Part shown: positions 24,574 through 33,335 of the stretch, one piece after another | Layout: every line of letters starts with the position of its first letter | Position numbering within the stretch: the first letter of the stretch is position 1 | Assembly: GCF_040649515.1 (NCBI RefSeq) | Contig: NZ_JBEZFP010000039.1 | Location: 1-64,000 of the forward strand | From: Yinghuangia elevatio | Lineage (GTDB): Bacteria > Actinomycetota > Actinomycetes > Streptomycetales > Streptomycetaceae | Direction: 5' to 3' | DNA: 64,000 nt | The notes under the pieces: model-generated | What the model saw: the letters and a program-made list of their open reading frames with translations, nothing else | What the model was told of the DNA's origin: nothing | Database searches by the model: none | Program-made: the position numbers and the translations under genes

Positions 24574-25833
24574 GTGACAGCTACGCCTGCCGTGCCCGAG
24601 GGTCCGCGCGCGCCTGCCGCCGGGGGAGACGGCTCGGGGGGCGAGGGGGGTGGGGGCGACGGGGCGGTGCCGTCGGGTGGCGGGATTCTGGGGGAGCGCA
24701 TGCCGCCGTGGCTGCCGCGCGCCGTCCTGCTGGTGTTCGCGACGTTCATCGGGTTCCTGCTGCTGCGGTGGGCGTTCGGGCACTTACGCGGCTTCCTCAC
24801 CGACTTGTTGATCGCGCTCTTTCTGTCCCTCGCGATCGAACCCGCGGTCGACCGGTTGGCCCGGCGCGGCATGCGGCGCGGTGTCGCCACCGGCATCGTG
24901 TTCGTCGTCGTCCTCATCGCCTTCGCCGGGATCATCGCCGCGATCGGCTCGCTCCTGGTCGACCAGGTCGTGGAGCTCGCACACGACCTGCCGGACCACA
25001 TCCAGTCGCTGCTCGACTGGATCAACAAGCGCTTCGACACCGAGCTGACGATGGAGAAGATCCAGGGCGGTCTGTTCAAGGACTCGAACACCGTGCAGGG
25101 CTATGCCGAGACGATCGCGGACAACGCGCTCGGGCTCGGCGCGGCCATCGTGGGCGGGCTCTTCGAGCTGTTCACCATCGGGCTGTTCACGTTCTACTTC
25201 GCCGCCGAAGGCCCGCGCGTACGCCGAGCGCTGTGCTCGCTGCTGCCCCCGACCCGGCAGGCCGAGGTGCTGCGGGCCTGGGAGATCGCGATCGACAAGA
25301 CCGGCGGCTATCTCTACTCGCGGGCGCTGATGGCCTTGGTGTCGGCCGTCGCGCACTACATCTTCTTCCTCGCCATCGGTCTCGACTACGCGATCGCGCT
25401 GGCCATGTGGGTGGGTCTGATCAGCCAGTTCATCCCGACCGTGGGCACGTACCTGGCCGCCGCACTGCCCGCGATCGTGGCGCTGACCGAGAGCCCGGTG
25501 GACGCATTGTGGGTGATCGTGTTCGCCACCGCGTACCAGCAGTTCGAGAACTACCTGCTGCACCCGCGCATCACGTCGATGACCGTCGACATCCACCCCG
25601 CGGTCGCGTTCGGCTCGGTGATCGCGGGGGCCGCGCTGCTCGGTCCGACGGGCGCGCTTATCGCGATCCCGGCGACGGCGACCGCGACGGCGTTCTCCAG
25701 CACGTACGTGCGCCGGTACGAGGTCACCGAGCACCCGCTCGCGCCCGCGCACCAGGAACGCCCGAAGCGCCGACGGCTGGGGCGGAAGCGCTCGGACGGC
25801 AGCGGTCCCGGCCGCGGGGGTGAGGACGGTTAG
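24574..25833 (+). CDS. AI-2E family (PerM/YdiK) membrane transporter, contains a TTA codon
   Basis: A 419-residue protein with a Gly-rich N-terminus and about eight membrane helices (from residue 48, for example AVLLVFATFIGFLLLRWAF and GIVFVVVLIAFAGIIAAIG). The family signature region GLISQFIPTVGTYLAAALPAIVAL and the segment YQQFENYLLHPRI are typical of AI-2E permeases. Members export autoinducer-2 or act as Na+/H+ antiporters, so the substrate is unknown. Leu71 is encoded by TTA (24784-24786), making expression dependent on the bldA leucine tRNA if the organism is a Streptomyces. The GTG start is chosen for the TAGGGT box; upstream frame lacks a site. It converges on the next gene with a 10-bp gap. 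Confidence 0.85.
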   Translation: MTATPAVPEGPRAPAAGGDGSGGEGGGGDGAVPSGGGILGERMPPWLPRAVLLVFATFIGFLLLRWAFGHLRGFLTDLLIALFLSLAIEPAVDRLARRGMRRGVATGIVFVVVLIAFAGIIAAIGSLLVDQVVELAHDLPDHIQSLLDWINKRFDTELTMEKIQGGLFKDSNTVQGYAETIADNALGLGAAIVGGLFELFTIGLFTFYFAAEGPRVRRALCSLLPPTRQAEVLRAWEIAIDKTGGYLYSRALMALVSAVAHYIFFLAIGLDYAIALAMWVGLISQFIPTVGTYLAAALPAIVALTESPVDALWVIVFATAYQQFENYLLHPRITSMTVDIHPAVAFGSVIAGAALLGPTGALIAIPATATATAFSSTYVRRYEVTEHPLAPAHQERPKRRRLGRKRSDGSGPGRGGEDG

Positions 25834-25843
25834 CGGCCTCGCG

Positions 25844-26623
25844 CTACTTCCAGAACTGGAAGAGGCGGTAGCCCGCGGACGCCCATTCGTCCGGGACGTC
25901 GAGCGCGTTCGTGAGGGTGTGGACCTGGTCGAAGAACCAGTGGTTGATCTCCGGGGTCAGCAGCAGGCCGAAGAGCAGCAGGGGGGCGTACGGCGCGAAC
26001 GGCGCGATCGAGCGCCGGAAGTCGTACGGCAGCCACGGCTCGATGATCCCGTAGCCGTCGAGGCCCGGCACCGGCAGCAGGTTGATGACCGCCGCGATGA
26101 TCTGCAGCTGGGTGAAGAAGACGACCGCCGCGTAGAAGGCCGGGCTCGACCCGTCGAAGACCGACGAGTTGATGAGCGCGACACCCACGCCCGCGAACAC
26201 GATGTTGACCAGCGGCCCGGAAGCCGAGACCAGGCTGTGCTGCGCCTTGCCCCGGATGAGCCCGCGCTCGATCCAGACCGCGCCGCCGGTCAGCGGGATG
26301 CCGCCGAGCAGGACGAATACGGTCGGGATGGCGAAGGTGAACAGCGGGTCGCTGTACTTGAGCGGGTCGAGCGTCAGGTAGCCCTTGTCGATCACCGACG
26401 TGTCGCCCGCCCGCAGTGCGGTGAAGGCGTGCATGAACTCGTGGAGGCACAGCGAGACGAGCCAGCCGGTCATGACGAAGAGGAAGACCGGGATCTCCTG
26501 GTCGCCGCTGCCGTTCCACAACACGGCACCGGAGATCCCGAAGACGGCGACGAGTGCGAGGAAAAGTGGCGACGGCCGCACGTGGCGCAGGTGTGAACCG
26601 CGGCGGGTCCAGGCGTCGGTCAT
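25844..26623 (-). CDS. Site-2 protease family (M50) membrane metalloprotease
   Basis: A 259-residue intramembrane metallopeptidase. The first membrane block holds HEFMH (His61, Glu62, His65), the zinc-binding HExxH motif. A later segment NLLPVPGLDG supplies the conserved third zinc ligand (Asp). About six membrane helices are visible and no PDZ domain, placing it with the short M50 proteins of unknown substrate, not the SpoIVFB/RseP type. The start MTDAWTRRGS is preferred; a CATACT hexamer 6 nt upstream suggests a leaderless mRNA. It lies between panB and a permease. Confidence 0.87.
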   Translation of the reverse strand: MTDAWTRRGSHLRHVRPSPLFLALVAVFGISGAVLWNGSGDQEIPVFLFVMTGWLVSLCLHEFMHAFTALRAGDTSVIDKGYLTLDPLKYSDPLFTFAIPTVFVLLGGIPLTGGAVWIERGLIRGKAQHSLVSASGPLVNIVFAGVGVALINSSVFDGSSPAFYAAVVFFTQLQIIAAVINLLPVPGLDGYGIIEPWLPYDFRRSIAPFAPYAPLLLFGLLLTPEINHWFFDQVHTLTNALDVPDEWASAGYRLFQFWK

Positions 26624-26784
26624 CCCGAAAGTATGCCCCGTCCGCCGCCTCGGCACAGGAGGCGGGGACGGGGCACAAGGGATCCGGACGGGTCTACGCG
26701 GGTGGGAGGTCGGCCGGTTCGGCAGCGGGCGGACCGCCGCCGCTCCCCGCAGTCCCGGCAGCCCGTTCGGCAGCCCGGGCTACC

Positions 26785-27714
26785 TCAGTGGAACGCGTGC
26801 TCCGGGCCCGGGTACTCGCCGCCGACCACGTCGGACGCGAACGCCCGCGCCGCGTCGCCGAGGGTGGCGCGCAGGTCCGCGTACTGCTTGACGAACTTGG
26901 GCAGCTTGCCGGGGGTGAGGCCGGCCATGTCGGTCCAGACGAGGACCTGGGCGTCGCAGCCGGAGCCCGCGCCGATGCCGACGGTCGGGATGTCGAGCTG
27001 CGCGGTGACCTTGGCGGCAAGTTCCTCGGGCACGAGTTCGAGGACGACGGCGAAGGCGCCGGCCGCCTGCATGGCCTTGGCGTCGGCGAGGAGCTGGGCC
27101 GCCGCCTCGTCGCCGCGGCCCTGCACGCGGTAGCCGCCGAGCACGTTGACGGACTGCGGGGTGAGGCCGATGTGCGCCATGACCGGCACGCCGGCCGTGA
27201 CCAGGGCCTCGACCTGCGGTGCCATGGCGACGCCGCCTTCGAGCTTGACCGCTCCGGCGCCGGCCTCCTTCATGAAGCGCGCGCCGGTCTCCAGCGCCTG
27301 CGCCGGGGAGACCTGGTAGGAGCCGAACGGGAGGTCGGCCACGACCATCGCGCGCTTGGTGCCGCGTACGACCGCACCGGTGAGCATGACCAACTGGTCC
27401 ACGGTGACGGGGATGGTGTTCTCGTAGCCGAGGTGGTTGTTGCCCGCGGAGTCCCCGACGAGCAGCACGGGTATGCCCGCGTCGTCGAACACCGAGGCGA
27501 TCATCGCGTCGTACGCGGTGAGCATCGGCCACCGCTCGCCGGTCTGCTTCGCACGGGCCAGGTCGCGGACGGTCACGCGCCGACCGGTGCCGTTGCCGCC
27601 GTACAGGGTGAGCCCGGGGCCTTCCGGTGCCGCCTTGGGTGCGGCCGGGGCGCCTGCTGCGGGCGAGGTGGCGGGGGGCTGTACGGCGGACTGCTGCGAA
27701 AGCTGCTCGGACAT
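26785..27714 (-). CDS. panB: 3-methyl-2-oxobutanoate hydroxymethyltransferase
   Basis: A 309-residue enzyme making ketopantoate from 2-oxoisovalerate and methylene-THF, the first committed step of pantothenate and CoA synthesis. Family motifs are present: MLTAYDA, LLVGDSAGN (metal-binding Asp), KLEGG, HIGLTPQ and VGIGAG. An N-terminal extension of about 45 Ala/Pro-rich residues precedes the barrel, common in streptomycetes. The ATG start at 27714 has GAGGAG 7 nt upstream. It is divergent from the MFS gene across a 365-bp gap. Confidence 0.93.
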   Translation of the reverse strand: MSEQLSQQSAVQPPATSPAAGAPAAPKAAPEGPGLTLYGGNGTGRRVTVRDLARAKQTGERWPMLTAYDAMIASVFDDAGIPVLLVGDSAGNNHLGYENTIPVTVDQLVMLTGAVVRGTKRAMVVADLPFGSYQVSPAQALETGARFMKEAGAGAVKLEGGVAMAPQVEALVTAGVPVMAHIGLTPQSVNVLGGYRVQGRGDEAAAQLLADAKAMQAAGAFAVVLELVPEELAAKVTAQLDIPTVGIGAGSGCDAQVLVWTDMAGLTPGKLPKFVKQYADLRATLGDAARAFASDVVGGEYPGPEHAFH

Positions 27715-28079
27715 TGTCTGACTCCTCATCTCGAGGCGCACGGTCGGCGTCCCCGGACTAACGCCATGGTGGCACGTGCCGCGCGACGACAAAAGGGTCG
27801 CCGGTCCCTCTTCGGTCCGGCCGGGCGGGGGACCGGACGGCCGCTCGGGCGTCCGGCGCAGTTTGCCGAGTATTTACGATACGAGACTAAACCGTTTCGT
27901 AAAAAGGAGTACCGTCGACACGTAAACGAGACCCGCTCGTATCGATTCCCTCGACAGTCCGTCGAGCACCCGTCGAGCAACCACCGAGAACCACTGAGCA
28001 ACCACCGACCGCCTCGCCGGTCGCATCACCGATCGCTCCACCAAGAGGCCCGGACGGGCCGGGACCTGGGGGACACCAC
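27715..28079. other. Divergent regulatory region panB / MFS-tetR
   Basis: This 365-bp gap has no gene. Its middle is clearly AT-richer than its surroundings and contains a 31-bp dyad (27873-27903), a likely TetR operator. Between the dyad and the MFS gene is a run of short related units such as GTCGAGCA and GAGCAACCACC (about 27958-28010). This implies a long untranslated leader for the MFS mRNA. Confidence 0.55.
27873..27903. promoter_or_regulatory. Candidate TetR operator upstream of MFS pump
   Basis: TTTACGA (27873-27879) and TCGTAAA (27897-27903) form a perfect inverted repeat 31 bp overall. An inner left arm TACGA (27880-27884) pairs with TCGTA (27897-27901), giving a tighter 22-bp alternative. 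The site is the most AT-rich part of the gap and lies about 180 bp before the MFS start, whose operon includes a TetR gene. Confidence 0.55.
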
Positions 28080-29657
28080 ATGGCAACAGCCGACAACCCG
28101 GCGGCCGCGCCGCCCACAACCGTCGACCCGCACGTGCACAAGCGCCGCTGGTACATCCTCGCGGTACTGGTCGTCAGCCTGCTGGTCGTCGTCCTCGACA
28201 ACTCGATCCTCAACGTCGCCATCAAGGTCATCGCCGACCCCGACGAGGGCCTCGGCGCATCGCAGAGCCAGCTCCAATGGGCGATCAACTCCTACACGCT
28301 GGTCTTCGCCGGGCTGCTGTTCACCGCCGGCATCCTGGGTGACCGCTTCGGCCGCAAGAAGCTGCTGCTGTTCGGCATGGTCGTCTTCGGCGTCGCGTCG
28401 CTGCTCTCCGCGATGTCCCAGAGCCCGACCCAACTGATCGCTGCCCGCGCGGTGATGGGCTTCGGCGCCGCGTTCGTCATGCCCGCGACGCTCTCGATCA
28501 TCAGCAACGTCTTCGAGCCGCACGAGCGGGCCAAGGCCATCGGCATCTGGTCCGGCGCGGTCGGCCTGGCCATCGCCATAGGCCCGATCACCGGCGGAGC
28601 ACTGCTCGAACACTTCTGGTGGGGCTCGGTCTTCCTCATCAACGTGCCGATCGTCATCATCGGCGTCGCCGCCATGATCCTGATCGTGCCGGACTCCAAG
28701 GACCCCCGCCCCGGCAAGCTCGACCCCGTCGGCGTCGCGCTGTCCATCGCGGGCCTCGTCTCCCTCGTGTACGGCATCATCAAGGGCGGCGAGGACTCCT
28801 GGACGAACCCCGAGGTGCTCGCCACCATCGCGGTCGGCCTCGCGATCCTGGCCACCTTCGTCTGGTACGAGAAGCGCAGCGACCACCCGGCGCTCGACAT
28901 CCGCTTCTTCCGCGAGCGGTCCTTCTCCGCCGCGTCGGCCGCCATAGGCCTGGTGTTCTTCGCGCTCATGGGCGTGACCTTCTTCATGGCGTTCTACCTG
29001 CAGAGCGTGCGCGGGTACACGCCGCTGGAGACCGGCCTGTTCCTGCTCCCGCTCGCGATCGGCCAGCTGCTGTTCGCGCCGCGCAGTGCGGGGCTCGTAC
29101 GCAAATTCGGCGTCCGCGCGGTCACGACCGTCGGCATGCTGGTGGTTACCGGGACGCTGTCGTCCTTCACCCTCATGGGCCGGGACACCCCCATGTGGAT
29201 CCTGTGCGTGGTGTTCTTCCTCCAGGGCATCGGAATGTCGCTGGTCATGCCGCCCGCGACCAACTCCGTGATGGCCTCGCTGCCGCGCGAGAAGGCCGGG
29301 GCCGGCTCCGCGGTGACGAACACCGTGCGGCAGGTCGGCGGTGCGCTCGGCGTCGCGGTCCTCGGCTCGGTCCTGTCGTCGGTCTACCGCGACGAGATCG
29401 CCGGCAACGGCGTACCGAAGGGTGCCGACGAGTCGATCGAGGCGACCCTCGGCGCGGCCGCCCATGCGGGGCCGTCCGGGGCCGGATGGGTGGACCCGGC
29501 CAAGGACGCCTTCATCCAGGCGATGCACTACTCCGCGCTGGGATCCGCCCTCGTCGGTGCCATCGGCGCGGTCGTGGTGTTCAAGTGGATGCCTCGCAAG
29601 CCGGTGGAGGGCGCGCCGGAGCAGCCGGAACAGCATCGCGAGACCGCTAAGGTCTGA
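28080..29657 (+). CDS. MFS drug:proton antiporter, DHA2 (14-helix) family
   Basis: A 525-residue exporter with about 14 membrane helices. Motif A is GDRFGRKK (after helix 2), motif C is the Gly/Pro-rich WSGAVGLAIAIGPITGG, and helix 1 carries LDNSILNVA (motif D1 region), as in EmrB/QacA-type multidrug pumps. Substrate is unknown. The ATG is preceded by a CTGGGGGA site. The tetR gene follows after 3 bp, a standard self-regulated efflux operon. Confidence 0.92.
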   Translation: MATADNPAAAPPTTVDPHVHKRRWYILAVLVVSLLVVVLDNSILNVAIKVIADPDEGLGASQSQLQWAINSYTLVFAGLLFTAGILGDRFGRKKLLLFGMVVFGVASLLSAMSQSPTQLIAARAVMGFGAAFVMPATLSIISNVFEPHERAKAIGIWSGAVGLAIAIGPITGGALLEHFWWGSVFLINVPIVIIGVAAMILIVPDSKDPRPGKLDPVGVALSIAGLVSLVYGIIKGGEDSWTNPEVLATIAVGLAILATFVWYEKRSDHPALDIRFFRERSFSAASAAIGLVFFALMGVTFFMAFYLQSVRGYTPLETGLFLLPLAIGQLLFAPRSAGLVRKFGVRAVTTVGMLVVTGTLSSFTLMGRDTPMWILCVVFFLQGIGMSLVMPPATNSVMASLPREKAGAGSAVTNTVRQVGGALGVAVLGSVLSSVYRDEIAGNGVPKGADESIEATLGAAAHAGPSGAGWVDPAKDAFIQAMHYSALGSALVGAIGAVVVFKWMPRKPVEGAPEQPEQHRETAKV

Positions 29658-29660
29658 CCG

Positions 29661-30461
29661 ATGAACCCGGTGAGAAACGACGCGGCAGACCCCGCCGAGC
29701 AGCACACCGGCGGGGTCGAGCCGCGTGTCGCGGAGGATGCGCCCTGCCCGGTGGGCGACGCTCCGCAGGTCCCGTCCGCGCGACCGAGGGGACGGCCGCG
29801 GAGCGCGACCGTGGAGCGCGCGATCCTGGACACGACGCTGCGGCTCATCGGCGAACAGGGCAGCGTGGGCGCGCTGTCCATCGAGGCCGTCGCGCAGCAG
29901 GCCGGGGTCGGGAAGGCGACCATCTACCGGCGCTGGCCCAACAAGGAGGCGCTGGTCATCGCGGCCGTCGAGGCCGCGGAGGAGCCGATCCCCGAGTTGG
30001 TCGGCGAGAACGTGCGGGACGACCTCGTACGCCTTCTGGAGGCCATGCGCGCCAACCTGGTCGGCCGGCGCGGCGAAGGCCTGGTCGCGATGGTGCTCAC
30101 CGAGGTCCACCAGCACCCGGAGCTATACCGCCGCTACCACGAGATGGTCATCGAGCGGCGCCGCGAGGCCATGCGGGTCGTCCTGCGCCGCGGCATCGAG
30201 ACGGGCGAGCTGCGTGCGGACCTGTCGGTGGAGCTGATGCGGGACCTGCTCGCGGCCCCGATGCTGATCCGCAAGCTCGTGCACGAGACCGAGGTGCCAC
30301 AGGAGTTGCCGGCGCAGGTGGTGGACACGGTCCTGCGCGGGATCAGCGGGCGGGGGGTTGGTGCCGGGTCGGCGGCTGACTCGGCGGACGGGCCGGGGAC
30401 CGGCTCGGCGGCCGGTTCGGAGCACAGCGCGGACGTCGGCACGGCGGGTGGTCCGGTGTAG
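29661..30461 (+). CDS. TetR-family repressor of the adjacent efflux gene
   Basis: A 266-residue regulator. A 40-residue Pro/Ala-rich N-terminus precedes the helix-turn-helix (about 48-95, RPRSATVERAILDTTLRLIGE and SIEAVAQQAGVGKATIYRRW), then a TetR_C-type ligand domain (about 105-225) and a Gly/Ser/Ala tail. It starts 3 bp after the MFS stop and is surely co-transcribed. Binding to the dyad at 27873-27903 is inferred from position. The inducer is unknown. Confidence 0.9.
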   Translation: MNPVRNDAADPAEQHTGGVEPRVAEDAPCPVGDAPQVPSARPRGRPRSATVERAILDTTLRLIGEQGSVGALSIEAVAQQAGVGKATIYRRWPNKEALVIAAVEAAEEPIPELVGENVRDDLVRLLEAMRANLVGRRGEGLVAMVLTEVHQHPELYRRYHEMVIERRREAMRVVLRRGIETGELRADLSVELMRDLLAAPMLIRKLVHETEVPQELPAQVVDTVLRGISGRGVGAGSAADSADGPGTGSAAGSEHSADVGTAGGPV

Positions 30462-30649
30462 GGCGGAGACCGGTCGGTAGCCCCTCCGATCCCGCTCGAA
30501 CGAGTGGTTTGTGACGGTCGTGTCCCGGAAACGTCCCGGCGGTGTCGCCGGGGAACCTCCCGGCGTGCGGCGTGCGTCCTCAGAGGACGTATGCGACATT
30601 CGCCGCAGGGGGAATCGGCCTCCGCGCCGAGCTACCCCAGGAGACAGCA

Positions 30650-31678
30650 ATGACGTGGCCCACCGCGGAGACCCACGCGCCGCCGGCGACCGCGGCCGGA
30701 CGGGGCACCCGTCGCGGGCTGCCCCAGTGGCCCGGTTTCAAGGCGCTCATGGAGCGGCCGTCGTGGCACCGCGGCCGGATCGTCGCCGGGTGCGCGGCCG
30801 CCGTCGCGCTGTTCATCGGCGGACACGCGTTCATCCCCAACACCCCGGGGCAGATCGGCTCGCTCGTGGAGACGTTCCTGCCGTGGACGGGACTGCTGGT
30901 GCTGCCGCTGCTGGTCGCGGCGGGCGTACGGCGGTCCTGGACCGCCCTCGTCGCCACCCTGCTCCCGGTCGCCGTCTGGCTCGCGATGTTCGGCGGCACG
31001 GCGTTCTCCGCGGCGGGGAGCGGGCCGTACGACGTGCGCGTGGTCACCCACAACATCAACGCCGAGAACCCCGACCCCTCGGGCACCGCGCAATCGCTGC
31101 TGGCCTCGAAGGCCGACATCGTCGCGCTCCAGGAGATCCCCTCGGGCGAGAGCGGGCGGTACGGCACGGTGCTGGACGACGCGTACGAGTACCACGTCGC
31201 CGAAGGCACCGTCGCGCTCTGGAGCCGCTACCCGATCGAGAACGTCAGCGCGGTCGACGTCGGCATGGGCTGGACCCGCGCGATCCGCGCCGAGATCAGG
31301 ACCCCCAAGGGCGAGCTCGCGGTGTACGTCGCCCACCTCGCCTCCGTCCGCTTCGGCCCGAGCGGCTTCGGCGTGGCCTCGCGCGACGACACGATCCGCC
31401 GGCTCGCGGCCGCCGTCGACCGCGACGACTCCGACAACATCGTGCTGATGGGCGACCTCAACGGCACTGTCGACGACCGCGGCCTCGAACCGCTCACCGA
31501 CGGCCTGACCGACGCGCAGGAGGCCGCGGGCGGTGGCTTCGGCTTCACCTGGCCCTCGTCGCTGCCGATGGCCGCTATCGACCACGTGATGGTGCGCGGC
31601 GTCGACACGGTCAGCGCCAAGGTGCTGCCCAAGACGTCGAGCGACCACCGTCCCGTGAGCGCGGACCTCAAGTTCTGA
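30650..31678 (+). CDS. Membrane-anchored endonuclease/exonuclease/phosphatase family protein
   Basis: A 342-residue protein with three N-terminal membrane helices (about 40-125, including AGCAAAVALFIGGHAF and LPWTGLLVLPLLVAAGV) followed by an EEP domain on the outer face. Catalytic motifs are visible: HNINAEN, ALQE (metal-binding Glu), GDLNGT (Asp/Asn) and SSDHRPV (Asp/His). The substrate may be a phosphodiester such as DNA or a phospholipid; the membrane position favours extracellular nucleic acid or lipid. The ATG at 30650 has AGGAGA 6 nt upstream. Its stop overlaps the converging amidase gene by 11 bp. Confidence 0.87.
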   Translation: MTWPTAETHAPPATAAGRGTRRGLPQWPGFKALMERPSWHRGRIVAGCAAAVALFIGGHAFIPNTPGQIGSLVETFLPWTGLLVLPLLVAAGVRRSWTALVATLLPVAVWLAMFGGTAFSAAGSGPYDVRVVTHNINAENPDPSGTAQSLLASKADIVALQEIPSGESGRYGTVLDDAYEYHVAEGTVALWSRYPIENVSAVDVGMGWTRAIRAEIRTPKGELAVYVAHLASVRFGPSGFGVASRDDTIRRLAAAVDRDDSDNIVLMGDLNGTVDDRGLEPLTDGLTDAQEAAGGGFGFTWPSSLPMAAIDHVMVRGVDTVSAKVLPKTSSDHRPVSADLKF

Positions 31679-33230
31679 CGCTCGGCGCCGGCCTCCGCAG
31701 GTGCCAGTCGGTCCGCATCTGCAGCGCGTGGGCAACTGTCAGCAGGCGGTGGTCCGCCGCCGGTGCGGCCGCCAACTGCAGGCCGATCGGCAGGCCCGCG
31801 ACGTTCGGCGGGCCGGGGAGCGAGACCGCCGGGAAGCCCGTGGCGTTCCACACCGAGGTGTAGAAGAGCGGGAGCAGGTGCAGGAGTCCGGCGTCCAGCC
31901 GGGGCGCGGCGGTGCCGATGGTGGCACTGAGCACGACGTCGTATTCGCCCAGGAACTCCGCGACCTGTCGACGCCCGCGGGCGCGCACGCGCTGGGCGTG
32001 CAGGTAGTCGCGGGCCGTCCAGAAGGCTCCGGCAGCCATGAACACGCGGGTGAGCGAGCCGTACGCCGACCAATGCCGCGCGAGCCGCTCGCGGTGCGTG
32101 TCGTACGTCTCCGCACCCTGCACGACCCGGCACGCAGTCTCCAGGTCCGCGAGACCCGGAACCGCCTGCTCGCGGATGACGGCGCCCGCGTCGGCCAGAA
32201 CACGTACCGCGTCCGCCACCGCGCGTCCCGCCGCCGGATCCGCACCCGGCCGGTCGAGCCCTGTCGTGTCCACCGCGACCCGCAGCCCGCGCAGGATCCC
32301 GGGATCACCCGGTCCTCGGGCCGGCACGCCCGCGATGACCTGGTAGAGCGCGAGGCAGTCGGCCGCGTCGGCGGCGATCGGCCCGACGGTGTCCACGGTC
32401 GGCGCACCCGGCACGACGCCGTCGACGGGGACCGCGCCGAACGTCGGCTTGAAGCCGGTCACGCCGCACAGCGCGGACGGGATGCGGATGCTGCCGCCGG
32501 TGTCCGTTCCGATGGACGCGGGGAAAAGCCCGGCGGCGACGCCCGCCGCGCTGCCCGAGCTCGAACCGCCCGGCCAGCGTTCGGTGTCCCACGGATTGCG
32601 CGTCACCGGCAGTTCGGGGTCGTCGGAGGCGCCGAAGCCGAACTCCGAGAGCGACACCTTGCCGAGCACGACCGCCCCCGCGTCGCGCAGCCGTCTGGTG
32701 ACGAGTGCGTCCTCGCCGCCGGTGTGCCGCGGCGGGACCGCGGAGTGCGCGGTCGTGGGTCCTTCGCGCGAGGCGATCAGGTCCTTGAGTGTGATGGGGA
32801 CGCCGTGCAGAGGTCCGCGTACGTCGCCGCGGGCCCGCGCGTCGTCCGCGTCGCGGGCGGCGGCCAGCGCGGCGTCGTCGAACCGCGCGAGGTAGACGCC
32901 GAGCCCGGGGTCGGACGCGTCGGCGCGGGCGAGTAGTTCGGTGACCAGTTCGACGCTCGACACCTTCCCCTGCGCGAGCGCGTCGGCGGTGCGGAGGAGG
33001 GAGCCGTCAGGAGTGTGCGTGGCGTCCGGGGCGGTGCCCTCGGCGAAGGTCGGTGCGCGGCCGGGGAGTCCGGCGTTCTCGCCTTCGGCCGGTGCGGTGG
33101 CGTGCAGTGTCCGGGCGTCCGCTTCCGTCTGGGCGCGTGCGGCGGCCAGTGCCGCGAGCTCACCTTCCGAGGGCGTGATGCCGTCGGAGGCGAGGAAGTC
33201 GCGCACCGCGCCGGAATCAGACGTGCTCAC
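31668..33230 (-). CDS. Amidase signature family hydrolase
   Basis: A 520-residue amidase. The Ser-cisSer-Lys triad regions are present: catalytic Lys in TLKDLIA, GGSSSGSAAGVAAG with the cis-Ser, and GTDTGGSIRIPSALCGVTG with the nucleophile. The first 90 residues form an Ala-rich extension beyond the usual fold start. The substrate is unknown; an acyl amide is expected, and aspartyl/glutamyl-tRNA amidotransferase GatA is ruled out by context. GTG at 33230 is chosen over the frame opening at 33269 because GGGAGG lies 5 nt before it. It follows the acyl-CoA dehydrogenase by 105 bp and may share its transcript. Confidence 0.88.
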   Translation of the reverse strand: MSTSDSGAVRDFLASDGITPSEGELAALAAARAQTEADARTLHATAPAEGENAGLPGRAPTFAEGTAPDATHTPDGSLLRTADALAQGKVSSVELVTELLARADASDPGLGVYLARFDDAALAAARDADDARARGDVRGPLHGVPITLKDLIASREGPTTAHSAVPPRHTGGEDALVTRRLRDAGAVVLGKVSLSEFGFGASDDPELPVTRNPWDTERWPGGSSSGSAAGVAAGLFPASIGTDTGGSIRIPSALCGVTGFKPTFGAVPVDGVVPGAPTVDTVGPIAADAADCLALYQVIAGVPARGPGDPGILRGLRVAVDTTGLDRPGADPAAGRAVADAVRVLADAGAVIREQAVPGLADLETACRVVQGAETYDTHRERLARHWSAYGSLTRVFMAAGAFWTARDYLHAQRVRARGRRQVAEFLGEYDVVLSATIGTAAPRLDAGLLHLLPLFYTSVWNATGFPAVSLPGPPNVAGLPIGLQLAAAPAADHRLLTVAHALQMRTDWHLRRPAPSVRT

Positions 33231-33335
33231 AGGGCCTCCCGGGTCCGAGGCGACTGGGCCGAAAGTCATCAGCCGAGGACTTCTCGAACGTAAGCTGATG
33301 CCCCGTCAGATGCAAGCGACCCGTGGTCACGGCCG

